A DNA stretch of 36,221 bases. Origin: MGBC102946 sp022793145. Its GTDB lineage: Bacteria; Bacillota_I; Bacilli_A; RF39; UBA660. Both the position numbers and the translations under genes were made by a program. A model generated the notes under the pieces. That model saw only the letters and a program-made list of their open reading frames with translations, had not been told where the DNA came from and made no database searches. Below, in pieces: positions 15,441-22,063 of this stretch. The stretch lies in the NCBI GenBank assembly GCA_947426265.1, contig CANEDJ010000011.1:1-36221 (forward strand). Direction: 5' to 3'. Position 1 is the first letter of the stretch, and each line of letters starts with the position of its first letter.

Positions 15441-16994
15441 CTATTTTGCTTCTTCTGTTGCTCTTGTTTCTCTTATAACAGTCACTTTAATCGTTCCAGG
15501 ATATTGCATCTCTTCTTCAATCTTATTTTTTACATCTCTTGCTATTTTATGACTTCCTAAATCATCTACCTCTTCTGGTTTTACAATTACTCGAAGTTCT
15601 CTACCAGCTTGAACAGCATATGTTTTATCAACACCTGGCATTACATTTGCAATATTCTCTAAATCTTGTAAACGTTTAATGTAATTTTCTAAGGAATCAT
15701 TTCTTGCCCCTGGACGTGATGCAGATAATGTATCTGCTATCGCAACTATAATAGAAATAACACTAGTTGGTTCTGTATCTCCATGATGAGATTCTATCGC
15801 ATTGACCACAATTTCATTTTCCTTATATTTTTGAGCTAAATTACTACCTAACTCTACGTGGCTTCCTTCTACTTCATGATCAATAGATTTCCCAATATCA
15901 TGTAATAAACCAGCACGTTTTGCTAATGTAATATTTTCACCTATCTCTGCTGCCAAAATTCCTGATAATTCAGCAACCTCTATAGAATGCTGCAATGCGT
16001 TTTGACCATAACTAGTTCTAAAATGTAATTTACCAATTAATTCTACTAGTTCAGGATCCATTTTCGTTAGTCCTAATTCAAATAAAGCTGATTCTCCATA
16101 TTCTAAAATTTTAGTCCTCATATCTGCACTTGTTTTTTCATAAAGTTCTTCAATTCTAGTTGGATGAATTCTTCCATCTTTAATTAATGTTTCAATTGTA
16201 ACTCTAGCAATTTCTCTACGTAGTGGATCAAAACTAGAAAGAACTATTGCTTCTGGTGTATCATCAATAATTAAGTCTACACCAGTTACTGCCTCTATAG
16301 TTCTAATATTTCTACCTTCTCTACCAATAATGCGACCTTTCATATCATCATTTGGTAAATTTACAACTGTTACAGTTTGATCATTTGCTACATCGCTTGC
16401 ATACTTCTGCATTGATGAAACAAGCAATGATTTTGCTTTCTTATCTACCTCTAGTTTAGCCTCTGCCTCTGCATCTTTGATATAAGCTGCAATTTCTAAA
16501 CTCATCATTTCTTCGACTTTTTTCATTACCATTTCTTTTGCTTGATTTTTAGAAAAACCAGCAATTTTTTCTAACATTTCTATTTGTTCTTTTTTTAAGT
16601 CTTCCACTTTTACTTGTTCATTTTGGATTTCTTTTTGTTTATTAATTAAATTATTTTCTTTTTCTTCTAGCATTTGTTCACGATTTTGAAGCGTCTGATC
16701 GCGTCTATCCATACTATTTTCACGATTTATTAAGCGTTCTTCTGCTTCTTTTACTTCTTGTTTTTTTTCTTTGATTTCTTTATCCGTTTCTATTTTCAAT
16801 TTATGAGCTTCTTCTTTTGCTTCTAGCAAGTAATCTCTTTTTACTTTTTCCGCTTCTTTTTTAGCTTTTTCAAGCATGCTTTCTATTTTTTTTGCTGCTT
16901 GATTTCCCCTTATATAATTAAAAACAACTATGGCAATTATGCCAACAAAAATTCCAATTAAGACGAGTAAAATGGAGAAAATAACATCATTCAT
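15441..16994 (-). CDS. rny: Ribonuclease Y
   Basis: Membrane-anchored endoribonuclease that starts mRNA decay in Bacillota. One N-terminal membrane helix (~4-28), a long charged coiled coil (~35-190), a KH domain (GRIIGREGRNIRTIEAVTGVD) and an HD hydrolase domain (NALQHSIEVAEL, then LLHDIGK with the catalytic His-Asp). 517 aa is the usual length. GGAGG sits 6 nt before the ATG. It has its own promoter and terminator, and lies just downstream of recA as in B. subtilis. Confidence 0.97.
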   Translation of the reverse strand: MNDVIFSILLVLIGIFVGIIAIVVFNYIRGNQAAKKIESMLEKAKKEAEKVKRDYLLEAKEEAHKLKIETDKEIKEKKQEVKEAEERLINRENSMDRRDQTLQNREQMLEEKENNLINKQKEIQNEQVKVEDLKKEQIEMLEKIAGFSKNQAKEMVMKKVEEMMSLEIAAYIKDAEAEAKLEVDKKAKSLLVSSMQKYASDVANDQTVTVVNLPNDDMKGRIIGREGRNIRTIEAVTGVDLIIDDTPEAIVLSSFDPLRREIARVTIETLIKDGRIHPTRIEELYEKTSADMRTKILEYGESALFELGLTKMDPELVELIGKLHFRTSYGQNALQHSIEVAELSGILAAEIGENITLAKRAGLLHDIGKSIDHEVEGSHVELGSNLAQKYKENEIVVNAIESHHGDTEPTSVISIIVAIADTLSASRPGARNDSLENYIKRLQDLENIANVMPGVDKTYAVQAGRELRVIVKPEEVDDLGSHKIARDVKNKIEEEMQYPGTIKVTVIRETRATEEAK

Positions 16995-17059
16995 ATATTA
17001 CCTCCATTTCTTATATATAAATCTATGTAAAGTAAAATACATTATTTCACTCTACTTTT

Positions 17060-17088
17060 ATTTTAATGTTTCTAGAGAGAGAAGTCAA
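17060..17088 (-). promoter_or_regulatory. sigma-A promoter of rny
   Basis: Minus strand: -35 TTGACT (17088-17083), 17-nt spacer, -10 TAAAAT (17065-17060); leader about 60 nt. Confidence 0.85.
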
Positions 17089-17127
17089 GCTATTATTTTT
17101 TTTTAAAGATGTTAAAATCATTTTCAT

Positions 17128-17159
17128 AAAAAAAAGAAACATTTCTTGTCTCTATTTCT
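17128..17159 (-). terminator. recA terminator
   Basis: 7-bp stem (17153-17159 with 17135-17141, one G-U pair), 11-nt loop, eight T on the minus strand. Its 5' arm lies within the last codons and stop of recA. Confidence 0.7.
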
Positions 17160-18168
17160 TTTCTTCTAAATTTGGACGAGCTATATCATAATATTCTCTT
17201 ACTTTTATTTCTAATTCTTCTTTTAGCTCTGGCTTATTTTTCAAAAGTTCTTTTACATTTTCTTTTCCTTGCCCTAATTTTTCTCCGTTATAAGCATACC
17301 AAGCACCACTTTTTTCTATGATACCAGCATCTGATGCAAGATCTACAATTTCTCCACTGGCAGATATTCCTTCTCCATACATAATATCAATTGTACAAGT
17401 TTTAAATGGAGGAGCCATTTTATTTTTTACTACTTTTATATTCGTTTTATTTCCAACAATATCGCTTCCTAATTTAAGCTGTTCTGAGCGTCTAATTTCT
17501 AAACGAATAGAAGAATAGAATTTAAGTGCTCTTCCACCAGGCGTTACTTCTGGATTTCCAAACATAACACCTACTTTTTCTCTTAATTGATTAATAAAAA
17601 TTGCTACTGTATTTGTTTTATTGATTATTCCAGAGAGTTTTCTAAGTGCCTGGCTCATAAGTCTTGCTTGTAATCCTACATGAGAATCCCCCATTTCTCC
17701 TTCTATTTCAGCTTGTGGAACAAGTGCAGCTACAGAGTCAATTACAATTACACTGATGGCACCACTCCTTACTAGCGCTTCGCAAATCTCTAAAGCTTGT
17801 TCTCCATTATCTGGCTGCGATAATAAAAGATCATTAATATTGACACCTAATGCTGCTGCATATTGAGGATCTAAAGAATGTTCAGCATCTATAAAAGCTG
17901 CTCTTCCGCCTTTTTTCTGCGCTTCTGCAATTGCATGCAATGCAAATGTTGTTTTTCCGCTTGACTCAGGACCATAGATTTCAATAATTCTTCCTTTTGG
18001 ATATCCACCTATTCCAAGAGCTATATCTAATGAAAGTGAACCACTAGGGATGACATCTATTTTTTGATGATCATTTTCCCCTAACTTCATGACAGCTCCC
18101 TTTCCAAATTGTTTTTCTATATCAGCTAGTACTTGATCTAATGTTTTATCATTTGATGATTTTACCAT
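17152..18168 (-). CDS. recA: Recombinase RecA
   Basis: ATP-dependent strand-exchange protein for homologous recombination and SOS activation. Walker A GPESSGKTT, the LLSQPDNGEQALEI and VIVIDSVAALVP (Walker B) segments, the L1 region (EGEMGDSHVGLQARLMSQALRK split over a few residues) and the L2 GVMFGNPEVTPGGRALKF are all intact. 338 aa is typical. GAGGAGGAAAAAAC precedes the ATG. It has a strong promoter with a LexA-like inverted repeat beside the -35, implying damage control. Confidence 0.98.
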   Translation of the reverse strand: MVKSSNDKTLDQVLADIEKQFGKGAVMKLGENDHQKIDVIPSGSLSLDIALGIGGYPKGRIIEIYGPESSGKTTFALHAIAEAQKKGGRAAFIDAEHSLDPQYAAALGVNINDLLLSQPDNGEQALEICEALVRSGAISVIVIDSVAALVPQAEIEGEMGDSHVGLQARLMSQALRKLSGIINKTNTVAIFINQLREKVGVMFGNPEVTPGGRALKFYSSIRLEIRRSEQLKLGSDIVGNKTNIKVVKNKMAPPFKTCTIDIMYGEGISASGEIVDLASDAGIIEKSGAWYAYNGEKLGQGKENVKELLKNKPELKEELEIKVREYYDIARPNLEEKK

Positions 18169-18195
18169 GTTTTTTCCTCCTCATCTAACATAATC

Positions 18196-18224
18196 ATTTT
18201 ATAATAGTTTTTTTTCTTTGTCAA
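18196..18224 (-). promoter_or_regulatory. sigma-A promoter of recA
   Basis: Minus strand: -35 TTGACA (18224-18219), 17-nt spacer, -10 TAAAAT (18201-18196); leader about 20 nt. Confidence 0.85.
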
Positions 18225-18226
18225 TA

Positions 18227-18254
18227 CTAAAAGCAAACATTTGTTTACTTTTAG
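18227..18254. promoter_or_regulatory. 28-bp inverted repeat next to the recA -35 box, possible SOS operator
   Basis: CTAAAAG-n-AAAC-nnnn-GTTT-n-CTTTTAG is symmetric at 11 of 12 arm positions. Its centre AAACAAATGTTTG (minus strand) follows the LexA/DinR layout (GAACnnnnGTTC) with G/C exchanged for A/T, and shares AACAAATGT with the site in the SplB-like promoter. It lies 2 nt upstream of the -35. Confidence 0.55.
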
Positions 18255-18258
18255 CTTT

Positions 18259-18290
18259 TTAATACAAATCAAATAGATTTGCCGTATTAA
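18259..18290. repeat. Imperfect hairpin between pgsA and recA
   Basis: Nested arms TTAATAC/GTATTAA and AAATC/GATTT with a 3-nt bulge. A further copy of ATACAAAT in inverse orientation (18300-18307) could compete for the left arm. No T tract; role unknown. Confidence 0.4.
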
Positions 18291-18306
18291 TATGTAAAAT
18301 TTGTAT

Positions 18307-18339
18307 AAAAAAAGAACCAGATTTTTATTTTCCTGATTC
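18307..18339 (-). terminator. pgsA terminator
   Basis: 7-bp stem GAATCAG/CTGGTTC (one G-U pair), 12-nt loop containing the pgsA stop codon, seven T on the minus strand. It separates pgsA from recA transcription. Confidence 0.75.
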
Positions 18340-18924
18340 CATAATGTATTCTTGATTCATTTTATAGTATTGGACTCCTGAAATCACAGATAATACACAT
18401 GCTATAATGAGTAATATATCTGAAATTTGAAAATTCCATAATTCAAATGGCAAATTATAAAATAAGGTAAGTGTGATCCCTAGCATCATACAAGCTGTTT
18501 TCCATTTTCCAGTATTAATAGCGCCTACCACAGCACCTTTATTTCCTGCAATCATTTTAATAGAATCTACTACAGTATCTCTAAAAATAATAATCACTGG
18601 AATAATTGGGTGAATAAATCCACTAGCAGCTAAAATTACTAAAATACAATTTACGAGCACTTTATCTGCTATTGCATCTAGCATTTTTCCAAAATCTGTC
18701 ACAATATCTAATTTACGTGCTAAGTATCCATCTAGAAAATCAGTTAACGATGCAATAATAAATAAAATACCAGCTACAATATATTTAATATCAATTACAA
18801 TCGACTCATTTACAAATAGTTTTGGAATTGCTATTCCTGTTGCTTCAAATGGAAAAATCAAAATAATAATGATAAATAATGTTAAAAAAATCCTAGATAA
18901 AGTAATTTTATTTGGTAAATTCAT
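18325..18924 (-). CDS. pgsA: CDP-diacylglycerol-glycerol-3-phosphate 3-phosphatidyltransferase
   Basis: Makes phosphatidylglycerol phosphate in the membrane. The CDP-alcohol phosphatidyltransferase signature DG-x2-AR-x8-G-x3-D-x3-D is complete (DGYLARKLDIVTDFGKMLDAIAD, split here at D-G...D), flanked by four or more hydrophobic helices; 199 aa is typical for PgsA. The N-terminal MNLPNKITLSRI is the family opening. TAGGAGG lies 8 nt before the ATG. Located 10 nt after the rodZ-like gene, as in B. subtilis ymfM-pgsA, so co-transcribed. Confidence 0.93.
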   Translation of the reverse strand: MNLPNKITLSRIFLTLFIIIILIFPFEATGIAIPKLFVNESIVIDIKYIVAGILFIIASLTDFLDGYLARKLDIVTDFGKMLDAIADKVLVNCILVILAASGFIHPIIPVIIIFRDTVVDSIKMIAGNKGAVVGAINTGKWKTACMMLGITLTLFYNLPFELWNFQISDILLIIACVLSVISGVQYYKMNQEYIMESGK

Positions 18925-18934
18925 AAAAAGCCTC

Positions 18935-19423
18935 CTATTTAATCATATTCATCGCTATTACATTACTTGGTTTCTTTGTATCATCTTTTTTTGGACGATT
19001 TGCAATTACAATTATCATAATTGCAAATAAAATTACAAGTATCGTAATAACAATGAATGGTATGAGCGGAAATTTACTTTCATATTCTATGGTATATGGA
19101 GAAGTAACTTTATTTGGTTCTTCTACTTTTTTCTTATTATTTTCTTTTTGTGCTTTCTTTATATCGTCTAATGAAATTTTAGATGTATAATCAAATAAAT
19201 ATTCGTTGAAATCATCTACCATATCTTCATAACTTAAGCCAAGATATTTTGCATAATCACGAATAAAATATTTTAAGTAAAAAATATCTTTAAAAGCATC
19301 CATATTTCCTTCTTCAATATTTTCAATTTGAGAAGGTCGTAACTTCAAATCTTCTGCTACTTCTTCTACGGAAACTCCCATATCTTCACGAGCCATTTTC
19401 AACTTCGCTCCGATTTCTTTCAC
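18935..19423 (-). CDS. rodZ: RodZ/YmfM-like helix-turn-helix membrane protein
   Basis: Cytoplasmic Xre-type HTH domain (IGAKLKMAREDMGVSVEEVAEDL, then LRPSQIENIEEGN and YLKYFIRDYAKYLGL) followed by a Lys-rich linker, one membrane helix (~residues 120-145) and a very short outer tail. RodZ links the MreB cytoskeleton to elongation, and this N-terminal form is typical. The long extracytoplasmic domain of larger RodZ proteins is missing, as in YmfM. Start: GTG at 19423, 5 nt after AGGTG. An in-frame ATG at 19441 is possible; the next ATG upstream at 19474 lies inside the RNase P RNA and is rejected. Upstream of pgsA. Confidence 0.8.
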   Translation of the reverse strand: MKEIGAKLKMAREDMGVSVEEVAEDLKLRPSQIENIEEGNMDAFKDIFYLKYFIRDYAKYLGLSYEDMVDDFNEYLFDYTSKISLDDIKKAQKENNKKKVEEPNKVTSPYTIEYESKFPLIPFIVITILVILFAIMIIVIANRPKKDDTKKPSNVIAMNMIK

Positions 19424-19449
19424 TTTCACACCTACTTTCATATATAAGC

Positions 19450-19810
19450 AAAAAAATAATACTTTATAAGCCATGTTCTGTACCTATTTCTAGGTGGCAA
19501 ACATCTATCTATTGATTACTCAATCCCATAAGAAATTCTAATTCTCTCTTATTAGGTTCCCCTACCAAAATTTGGGTTTCTCACTCGTGGGGTTTACCCG
19601 TTCCACTACTATCATTTCTAATAGTCTCGTCACTATGGCACTTTATGCTTCGCTTCCATATATTTCTACTTAGGATTAAAAGCGCCGTTAGTATTGCTAC
19701 TACCATAGGTTATTGTTTCCCTATGCACGAACATTATAGTCATCACAGACTATGTGAGCATGGACTTTCCTCTATATGACTTTGCATATAGCGTTTGCCC
19801 AAGTACTATT
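19450..19810 (-). ncRNA. rnpB: RNase P RNA, type B
   Basis: Catalytic RNA that trims tRNA 5' leaders. The conserved GAGGAAAGTCCATGCTC near the 5' end and ACAGAACATGGCTTAT near the 3' end are the universal RNase P core strands, and the GTTTGCCACCTAGAAATAGGTACAGAAC run matches the Bacillus-type (class B) 3' region. P1 pairs AATAGTACTT (19810-19801) with AAGTATTATT (19464-19455) and is followed by seven T, so P1 probably doubles as the terminator. The 5' end overlaps the gpsB stop codon; exact ends are estimates. Same gpsB-rnpB order as B. subtilis. Confidence 0.95.
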
Positions 19811-20135
19811 CTTTTCCATAAATGATTTTTTCTAAGTTTGATAATCTTCTCAAAACATCTGCATTTGATGGAATTACTTTGTCTCCACCTTCATCACGAA
19901 TCACTTCTAATTTAGTTCTCAAATTTCTCACATCTTGTTTTAATCTCAAGTTGTCTTCCATTAATTCTTTTTTTTCTTTTTCAAGTGCTTTTATGATGGA
20001 ATTCATCTCTTCATAATCTCGGATGATAATATCAAGAAACTTATCTACTTCTTGAGGACGATATCCACGTGTATCTATTTTAAATTCTTTTTCTAAAATA
20101 TCATTTACAGTTAATAAAATCCTTTCCTGGTACAT
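19806..20135 (-). CDS. gpsB: Cell division protein GpsB (DivIVA family)
   Basis: Small coiled-coil protein guiding PBP1 between side wall and septum. The N-terminal DivIVA-like domain has the signature FKIDTRGYRPQEVDKFLDIIIRDYEEM, followed by a coiled coil (~40-75) and a conserved short C-terminal helix (NADVLRRLSNLEKIIYG) that trimerises GpsB. 109 aa. Start chosen at the ATG at 20135, behind AGAGGTGG; an in-frame GTG 15 nt upstream overlaps that ribosome site. Own promoter; rnpB begins at its stop codon. The presence of ponA nearby fits its partner role. Confidence 0.93.
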   Translation of the reverse strand: MYQERILLTVNDILEKEFKIDTRGYRPQEVDKFLDIIIRDYEEMNSIIKALEKEKKELMEDNLRLKQDVRNLRTKLEVIRDEGGDKVIPSNADVLRRLSNLEKIIYGKE

Positions 20136-20166
20136 AACCCACCTCTTCACTCATTTATATGTTTCT

Positions 20167-20195
20167 ATTGTCTCAAAAAAAGAGATATTTGTCAA
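20167..20195 (-). promoter_or_regulatory. sigma-A promoter of gpsB-rnpB
   Basis: Minus strand: -35 TTGACA (20195-20190), 17-nt spacer, -10 GACAAT (20172-20167). Confidence 0.8.
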
Positions 20196-20233
20196 TTTCC
20201 TTTCCAATCCAGTAACTTAAAAGATTTACTTTA

Positions 20234-21154
20234 TTAAGCAATTTTTTTTCCTTTTTCTTTTTCATATTCTATAAAAAAATTGGGATAGTTTTTTACAATC
20301 TCTAAAAAATAGTTGAGGCGTTCTCTTGGATAAACAGCTAAACATTGCTCTTTTACGCTGCTATCATCTGGAAAATGAATTTTAAAATTCTCATCATTTT
20401 GTAATAAATTATGAATATTTTTATCATTAGTAAAACAAGTCAAATCAATATTATACCAAATTCCATTGATACAGACTTGGTTCCAAGCATGTCCCACATT
20501 TTTCCCTTCATATGGAACTGTACCTAATATAATATGACAAGGAATTTTTAATTCTGTTAAAATTTTCCAAAAAGCCATAGAATATCCAACACAAACAGCT
20601 TCTCCTCTTCCGATAGACGCATAAAAATCTGATACAGGAGTAAGTTCTAAATCACTCAATCCTTTTATAGATGGATATTTAATAAAATTCGCTAATTGAT
20701 TTATAACAAAAAAAACTTTTTCCTCTTCTGTTTGACAAAATTCTTCTACTTTCATTTTAAAATATTTTACTTTCCTTATAATTTCTTGATAATGTTCTAA
20801 GGAATATTCCATTTCAAAATTGTAAGCTGACTGATAAGATTCTAGCATATATCTAAGACATACTCTAAAATTAACATTCTGATTTGCTAATGCTAATAAT
20901 AAATCATCATCAAATATTCTTTTAAATTCTGTTACAGTTACATCTTTACCCCTTTGATTTAAAAAATTGATAATTTCAATTAACCTTTTCTTTTCCTTTT
21001 CATTTTTAGGATGATACTGAATTGTAATATTTTGACTATTTAATGCAGTACATAACTCTGAAGGTCTTCTTAATATATAACTGCTATTAGAATCTAGCTT
21101 TCTTTTTCCACATAAATAACTTTTTAAGGTAGGAAGTATTAAATAAGGACTCAT
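20234..21154 (-). CDS. Transglutaminase-like protein
   Basis: The C-terminal half holds a papain-like transglutaminase core with the triad Cys (GEAVCVGYSMAFW, ~C188), His (VGHAWNQV, ~H222) and Asp (WYNIDLT, ~D237). In bacteria this fold is used by peptidases and by peptide-N-glycanase-like or cyclase enzymes, so the reaction cannot be named. The N-terminal ~170 residues are helical, with no recognised domain, and there is no signal peptide, suggesting a cytoplasmic protein. Start at ATG 21154; a TTG nine bases upstream is an alternative and neither has a strong ribosome site. Own promoter. Confidence 0.8.
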   Translation of the reverse strand: MSPYLILPTLKSYLCGKRKLDSNSSYILRRPSELCTALNSQNITIQYHPKNEKEKKRLIEIINFLNQRGKDVTVTEFKRIFDDDLLLALANQNVNFRVCLRYMLESYQSAYNFEMEYSLEHYQEIIRKVKYFKMKVEEFCQTEEEKVFFVINQLANFIKYPSIKGLSDLELTPVSDFYASIGRGEAVCVGYSMAFWKILTELKIPCHIILGTVPYEGKNVGHAWNQVCINGIWYNIDLTCFTNDKNIHNLLQNDENFKIHFPDDSSVKEQCLAVYPRERLNYFLEIVKNYPNFFIEYEKEKGKKIA

Positions 21155-21192
21155 TTTCTTCAACTCTTTTCTGGGTATTTTTTACCACTATA

Positions 21193-21221
21193 ATTATATA
21201 AAAAATTATTCTATAAATCAA
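21193..21221 (-). promoter_or_regulatory. sigma-A promoter of the transglutaminase-like gene
   Basis: Minus strand: -35 TTGATT (21221-21216), 17-nt spacer, -10 TATAAT (21198-21193). Confidence 0.8.
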
Positions 21222-21236
21222 TTCCTCTTATGATAT

Positions 21237-21269
21237 AAAAAACTACCTATTTTTTTCTAAAATAAGTAG
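21237..21269 (-). terminator. Terminator of the 29-residue small ORF
   Basis: 11-bp stem (21259-21269 with 21243-21253, one G-U pair), 5-nt loop, six T on the minus strand. The stem includes the last codons and stop of the small ORF. Confidence 0.85.
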
Positions 21270-21336
21270 CTCGTTTTAAAGATTTTATATCTTCTATCAT
21301 AGTGTTAAAGATTTGTTCTATATGATGTTCTCGCAT
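21247..21336 (-). CDS. Small 29-residue basic peptide (unknown)
   Basis: ATG at 21336 is preceded by TAGAGGTGATAAC, one of the best ribosome sites in the window, and the frame runs 29 codons to TAG inside a strong terminator. The peptide (begins MREHHIEQIF, ends RATYFRKK) is soluble, with an acidic-amphipathic first half and a basic tail. I do not recognise it. It lies alone between the transglutaminase-like gene and divergent recU, so it may be an independent small protein or the coding part of a small regulatory RNA. No clear -35/-10 pair was found upstream. Confidence 0.55.
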   Translation of the reverse strand: MREHHIEQIFNTMIEDIKSLKRATYFRKK

Positions 21337-21494
21337 GTTATCACCTCTAGAATATAATTTAACACAAAGATTTCATTTATTCTTTTCTTTCGACAAAACT
21401 AGAAAATCTTTTTAAAAGTGACATTTTTTTCATATATATAGAAAGACGTAGAAAAAAATTTAAATTTATAGTATAATAGCTTTGGTGATCAAAA

Positions 21495-22061
21495 GTGAAT
21501 TACCCAACTGGAACGAAAAAAAAATATGAAAAGCAAGTTTATCATGGAAATCGTGGAATGGACTTAGAAGATGATATTAATCAAACAAATGAATATTATT
21601 TAAATAATGATATTGCTATCATTCATAAAAAGCCTACTCCAATTACTATTCGAAAAGTAGATTATCCATCTAGACTAGAAGCAGTGATAAAAGAAGCATA
21701 TTTCAAAATTCCATCTACAACTGATTACAATGGAATTTATCATGGAAAATATATCGACTTTGAAGCGAAAGAAACAAGACATCTTTATTTTCCACTCGCT
21801 AATATACACAAACATCAAATTGAACATTTAAGAAAAATAGTAAATCATGGGGGAATCGGTTTTATCATTGTTCGCTTTTCTTCACTTGGAGAAACATATT
21901 ATTTAAGCGCACAAAAACTATTCTCTTTTTTAGAATCCTCTTCTAGAAAATCTATTCCAAGAGAATATTTTATAGATGAAGGTCATCTATTAAAAGAGAA
22001 ATACAATCCAAGATTAGATTATTTGGCTATTGTTAACAAAATTTACCTTGAAGGAGAATAA
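21495..22061 (+). CDS. recU: Holliday junction resolvase RecU
   Basis: Endonuclease resolving four-way junctions at the end of recombination in Gram-positives. The core matches B. subtilis RecU closely: NRGMDLEDDINQTNEYYL, IAIIHKKPTPITI, the catalytic STTDYNGIYHGKYIDFEAKET and KHQIEHL. 188 aa, near the usual ~200. Starts with GTG at 21495 behind GGTGAT; a TATAAT lies 16 nt upstream, without a clear -35. ponA starts 2 nt after its stop, the conserved recU-ponA pair. Confidence 0.96.
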   Translation: MNYPTGTKKKYEKQVYHGNRGMDLEDDINQTNEYYLNNDIAIIHKKPTPITIRKVDYPSRLEAVIKEAYFKIPSTTDYNGIYHGKYIDFEAKETRHLYFPLANIHKHQIEHLRKIVNHGGIGFIIVRFSSLGETYYLSAQKLFSFLESSSRKSIPREYFIDEGHLLKEKYNPRLDYLAIVNKIYLEGE

Positions 22062-22063
22062 AT

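Noticed and set aside
19424..19474. N-terminal extension of the rodZ-like protein from the ATG at 19474
   Set aside because: That ATG is part of the conserved 3' strand of RNase P RNA (ACAGAACATGGC), and the added residues do not resemble RodZ. The AGGTG-GTG start fits better.
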